A stretch of DNA of 64,000 nt from Glossina fuscipes. Lineage: Eukaryota; Arthropoda; Insecta; Diptera; Glossinidae. The notes below the pieces were generated by a model. It made no database searches and was not told the origin of the DNA. It saw only the letters and a list, made by a program, of their open reading frames with translations. Positions 60,270 to 64,000 of this stretch are shown here, piece by piece. Made by a program: the position numbers and the translations under genes. The number at the start of each line of letters is the position of its first letter. The stretch's first letter is position 1. The stretch is from NCBI RefSeq assembly GCF_014805625.2, contig NW_023998436.1, forward strand, positions 1,886,565 through 1,950,564, written 5' to 3'.

Positions 60270-61865
60270 TGGCCCCATTTTCTTGCTGAGATCTGACAAA
60301 AGCTTTCTCGTTGCATACCATAAAATAGCTGATAAAAGTTTTTTCGACTCCTGGTTGCATACTATAGTATAGTCTGTAATAGGGCTGTATATGTCGAGTT
60401 TTGTGCCAAAAAAAAGACATTCGCTGACAGATTTTTTCCTTTTTTTCCATAGCCACGTCCAGGCATACCATCCATATCGGCTCCGAAACTGAATCGCTTT
60501 AGTTGGAAGACGAAGTTCCTTATTTCTTGGGACTTGAAGAAGAAGTTTAATCTGCTATTATCTGTTAAAGTCTGATGAAGCAGTTAATATCAACAAACAC
60601 TACTAGTAACAACGAATTGAACGAATTTGAACTGTTCGCTTTTCAAAGAACGTCCAAAATATCAATAAAAGCAAGACAAGGTCACTTTTTCATCCATTCA
60701 GTTATACTCCCTATTTACATACCCACTATGAAAGGCGCAAGTCATATGCAGACAAAGATGCGGGATGATGCCGTAGATCAATTTCACATCAACTCTGCAG
60801 ATACTATTTGTGTTGTTGTTTGTCTACCAGTTGATAGATGGTAATCTCGAAATTTAAGACCCTTTAACCTAAACTCTTAGCTTTTTTTTAAACCATAATT
60901 TCCGGCAGTGACTTGAGTATAAATACAACTCTCTCTAGTGGCTTAGAAACGGAAGCATTTGAGGATTTCTTTAAAAATGTTATACTATATTCGTCAATAG
61001 GTTATAAATTGTAAGAGACACGCCCACACAATTAGAGTAGAGCATTTTTCATAAGTATTAACCTTAGGTGATGAATATATACGATTCGCCCTAAGGCGAT
61101 AATATATTTTCCTATATTGATTTTTTTTTTTAAATATAGTTAGTGTGTATTTTGTGTAGCGGTTAATTGCGTTTTGCGTTTTTAATAAAATTGTTTAATA
61201 ATCATTATTATTTTATATATATTGCAGCTAAACAAAAAGCATTTAAAACGAACCTGCAAAGAAACATAATAAAAACGAAATATCTTCAGTTATTAGTTTA
61301 TCAGTAATTTTACATATAATCATATTATGTATATGTGTGCGTAAAATTTGACCTTGAAAATGTATTAAAATATGTGAATAAATTTTAAATAAAAAATTTT
61401 TAAACCTTTTGTTTTAAATATTTTCGCATTCATTCATATCAATGCGTTTTCATTCGATTCGTTGAATATTCATTATGTAAGCACTTGTATTCATGGTAAT
61501 AATTATTTCTGGAAAAAAGGATAATTGCGACCTTCAGAGGCTCATTTTTACGGTCTTTCAATTTTAATCATTATTAACAAAAGCTTTGATTTATTTGAAA
61601 TATATTTCAAAAGTTAATCGTAACTGGGATAGATAGCGAGGTTAGAAAACTTGACATTAACAAACAATATGTCCCCGTCAATGTTTCCATTAGGCGGGCA
61701 GTAGCATGCTTAACTTGACATATGTGATATGATCAAAAACTAACTTTAATAATCAAATTATGCATGCATAAATCTTCTAGATGAAGACCGCAAAGTTCAG
61801 GTTTGCACCAAAAGTCAGCAAAATTACAAACAAAAAGAAATGATTAAGTAAAACAAGTTGCACAA
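60270..61865. other. No recognisable gene
   Basis: AT-rich DNA. An 89-codon ATG frame at 60575-60844 has no recognisable domain. Confidence 0.45.
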
Positions 61866-61869
61866 ATTT

Positions 61870-62185
61870 GCTTAACCCATTTCGTGATAAAACAGCCTTT
61901 CAACATACTGCTTTATATAAGAAGTGGTCGGAAAAGTGATTCGATCGCAACCAGTTTCAATAGCTTTCGTTCTACGCTCAAGATAAGTCGGTCGAAAATT
62001 GCAACCAATATGTTGAACACAAGAATTCACGACCAACAGACGGACAGATGGACAAATAGGTGAGGTCACACCAATTCGAGAAAATAATTCCGACTGAATC
62101 TATCTCATTATCATCTAAGTGTTGTACACATTCACACAAATTTAATATATGCTAATATCGTAAGTGGTGCCAAGTATGGCAAACT
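61870..62185 (+). mobile_element. Family A fragment
   Basis: GTGGTCGGAAAAGTGATTCG, CAGACGGACAGATGGAC and a decayed right end GTAAGTGGTGCCAAGTATGG. Confidence 0.5.
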
Positions 62186-62189
62186 AGTA

Positions 62190-62600
62190 AAAAAATCATG
62201 TTTGGCCGTGGCTGAAACTTTTATATCTACCATGTTTATAATAACATTGAACATGGAAATATTAATTAATTGTTGCAGTTTCTGAGTAACGTGCAAAGAA
62301 TTTATCCCCGACGGATGGCGGCTATATTCACTTTGTCAAAACGTTTGCAACACGCAGGAGAAAATATAAGAGATCCCACAAAGTATTTAATATATACTTT
62401 TGTTTAGAATCAAATTCTAAATCGATTTAAGCATGTCCGCACAGACGGACAAATTCTCCTGGCCGCAAAAATTAATGTATTGATCGCAAATTTGGCAGAA
62501 ACATTGTAAGCTCTTGACCACAGGCCGGTATCGAAAGTGAACCAAATCGGTCAAAAGACACGTCCCCAGTGCCAAGTAAACTACGAATGTGGTGGTCTTT
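62190..62600 (-). mobile_element. Family B element
   Basis: TTGTCAAAACGTTTGCAACA, AATTCTAAATCGATTTAAGC, CAGACGGACAAATTCTCC, GTGCCAAGTAAACTACG, in minus orientation. Confidence 0.58.
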
Positions 62601-63324
62601 TATTGTCTATATATAATTTTTCAATAGTCTGAAATCCCAGTTCCCATTGTTGTTCAGAAAAAGTATTGTCTTTGCAGGTTTTTACACTTTACCTGTTGCG
62701 AAATTACGGAGAAAATGGCAAAACAACCTATAATCCTACAAGCGACTTCATAGCCAGCACGAAAACTTTTAATTTTTTTTAAGAGAGCATTGAAGGATTT
62801 CGAATCGCCCTTGCCTTCCTATCTACTTAACGGTAATTTTGTTTGCAAACGCTTGAAAGTGAATAGAAGCGTTTACCAAAGGCAACTGTACGTATGTGAA
62901 AAAAACTAGAAATCAAGAGGTCCGATATTAGACTGCAACTGGTGTTCATTTCACAGAGGTACTGTTTCGCGAGCACTTGAGAAAAAGTCTCGATAATTCC
63001 AGGAAAAGATTTGTTCCACATATTCTAAGGAATTGAAAGTTTCTGTTAAGCTGATAAATAAGAAAATTGCTGATAAATTTGCATCGGCTTACCCGCTTAA
63101 CGGATAAATTTAAATCTTTCCAAGTTATTGTTACTAAAATCAGGTCTTTGAGGAAATGGGTTTGCGTGAAAAGTACCTGTTTTTCTAAGAAATAAAATTC
63201 AGAAAATGGTAAAACCAAAAATGGAGTAATGATGCTTTACCTGTCAACGGTATAAAGGAAAGCAGTTTGATGCGATTGGCGAAAAGATTTATAAAAATTC
63301 GTAGAAACTAAACAGGCATCAAAT

Positions 63325-64000
63325 GAAAACATTATAGTCGGTCTAGACCGGGCGTCGAATACTCTACACCACATTGTCTAACATAATTCTTATTTTTGCC
63401 AGAGATCACAAAAGTTACACCCTGTTTTTATATGAACTTGCTATTATGGGACTGTATATTAAACTTTTACACCCCTTTGCAAATAAAGGCCTACTTTCCG
63501 TAAGAATGCTTATTGCTAAGATGTTCAAGAATTGAGATATGTGTTCAACATTCAGCACAGTTAATTTTCGTATCAAACTGTTAGTATGGATCCATTTTTA
63601 TCATAGTACATTAAAACAAAACAATTTTCGTGAAAATCTTTATATAGACTAAGATCCAAATAATAGACCGAGTTAGTCCAAATTTGACGCAGTTCATTTT
63701 TTATGTTAAATTACTATTATGATATAATTTTCATAGTGAAGCATTGCTTTTTGTCGTATGAACTTAAGTTTTCCTTTTATGAGAGGAGGTTCAAAAAAAT
63801 GGGCAGAGCTGGTCCAAAACTTTCACTCCAATTTAGAATGCCGAAATATTATTACTTAGCCAATTTTGTCCAAAAAATTTTGAAAATTTTTGCCATATAA
63901 CGACTTTTGAAAATATGGCGTTATATGGCGAGTGGCTGAAAAAGCGGACCAATTCAAACTATTTTCAACAGCGTTTGTCCTTGCTCGTCGGTGTATGAAA
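63325..64000 (+). mobile_element. Family A element running off the window end
   Basis: Head TATAGTCGGTCTAGACCGGG, then ACTCTACACCAC and the usual interior through GAGAGGAGGTTCAAAAA and the region homologous to 13380-13460. The right end lies outside the window. Confidence 0.72.

Overview
This window reads as gene-poor, AT-rich chromosomal DNA of an insect, most likely a true fly (Diptera); a tephritid fruit fly is my guess from the style of the repeats and cannot be proven here. The eukaryotic evidence is an animal-type centrin gene, a first coding exon ending in a perfect GTAAGT splice donor, a nuclear copy of an insect mitochondrial nad6/cytb junction, tRNA-derived SINEs, and many A/T runs and microsatellites. 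There are no operons, CRISPR arrays, rRNA genes or intact tRNA genes. Two assembly gaps are present: 100 N at 26042-26141 and 10 N at 49885-49894.

Genes. The only complete, intact coding sequence is a single-exon centrin at 41911-42423 (minus). A 5' coding exon of an unrecognised gene lies at 56196-56491 (minus); if its later exons lie beyond the left edge, centrin would sit nested in its introns. An FHA-domain gene is present as a broken copy at 28517-29684 (minus) and as a shorter broken copy at 11168-11673 (plus). The two are arms of one inverted duplication that also includes the junctions with flanking transposable elements on both sides.

Repeat layout. Two dispersed families fill much of the window. 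Family A is up to about 1.15 kb, with inverted ATACCCTACACCAC / GTGGTGTAGGGTAT ends. Family B is about 0.4-0.8 kb and is rich in short GACAGACGGACA-like blocks. Both can carry the same terminal module: ACAAGTTAG or ACAAGTAAG followed by a TCGGGC/GCCCGA hairpin. A LINE-like 845-bp insertion with a 10-bp target duplication splits a family B copy at 15427-16271, and a short copy of its 3' end sits at 25428-25562. Two groups of tRNA-derived SINE share a head but have different tails. Tandem arrays have periods of 185 bp (26142-26557), about 212 bp (41036-41665) and 93 bp (52096-52820). A 1.65-kb field of degenerate ACGATA repeats occupies 22990-24650.

Region by region: 1-7600 is mostly featureless AT-rich DNA with one GC-richer patch (4800-5600); 7640-13700 holds repeats and the left FHA copy; 15290-20800 is nested family A and B elements; 21300-28060 holds a GC-richer patch, satellites and the gap; 28060-30113 is the right FHA copy; 30120-41000 is repeats and SINEs; 41000-43400 is satellite, centrin and a family A element; 44200-53600 is repeats, SINEs and a minisatellite; 53735-54015 is the mitochondrial insertion; 56196-56491 is the 5' exon; 57370 to the end is family A and B elements. 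No functional link between the genes is visible.
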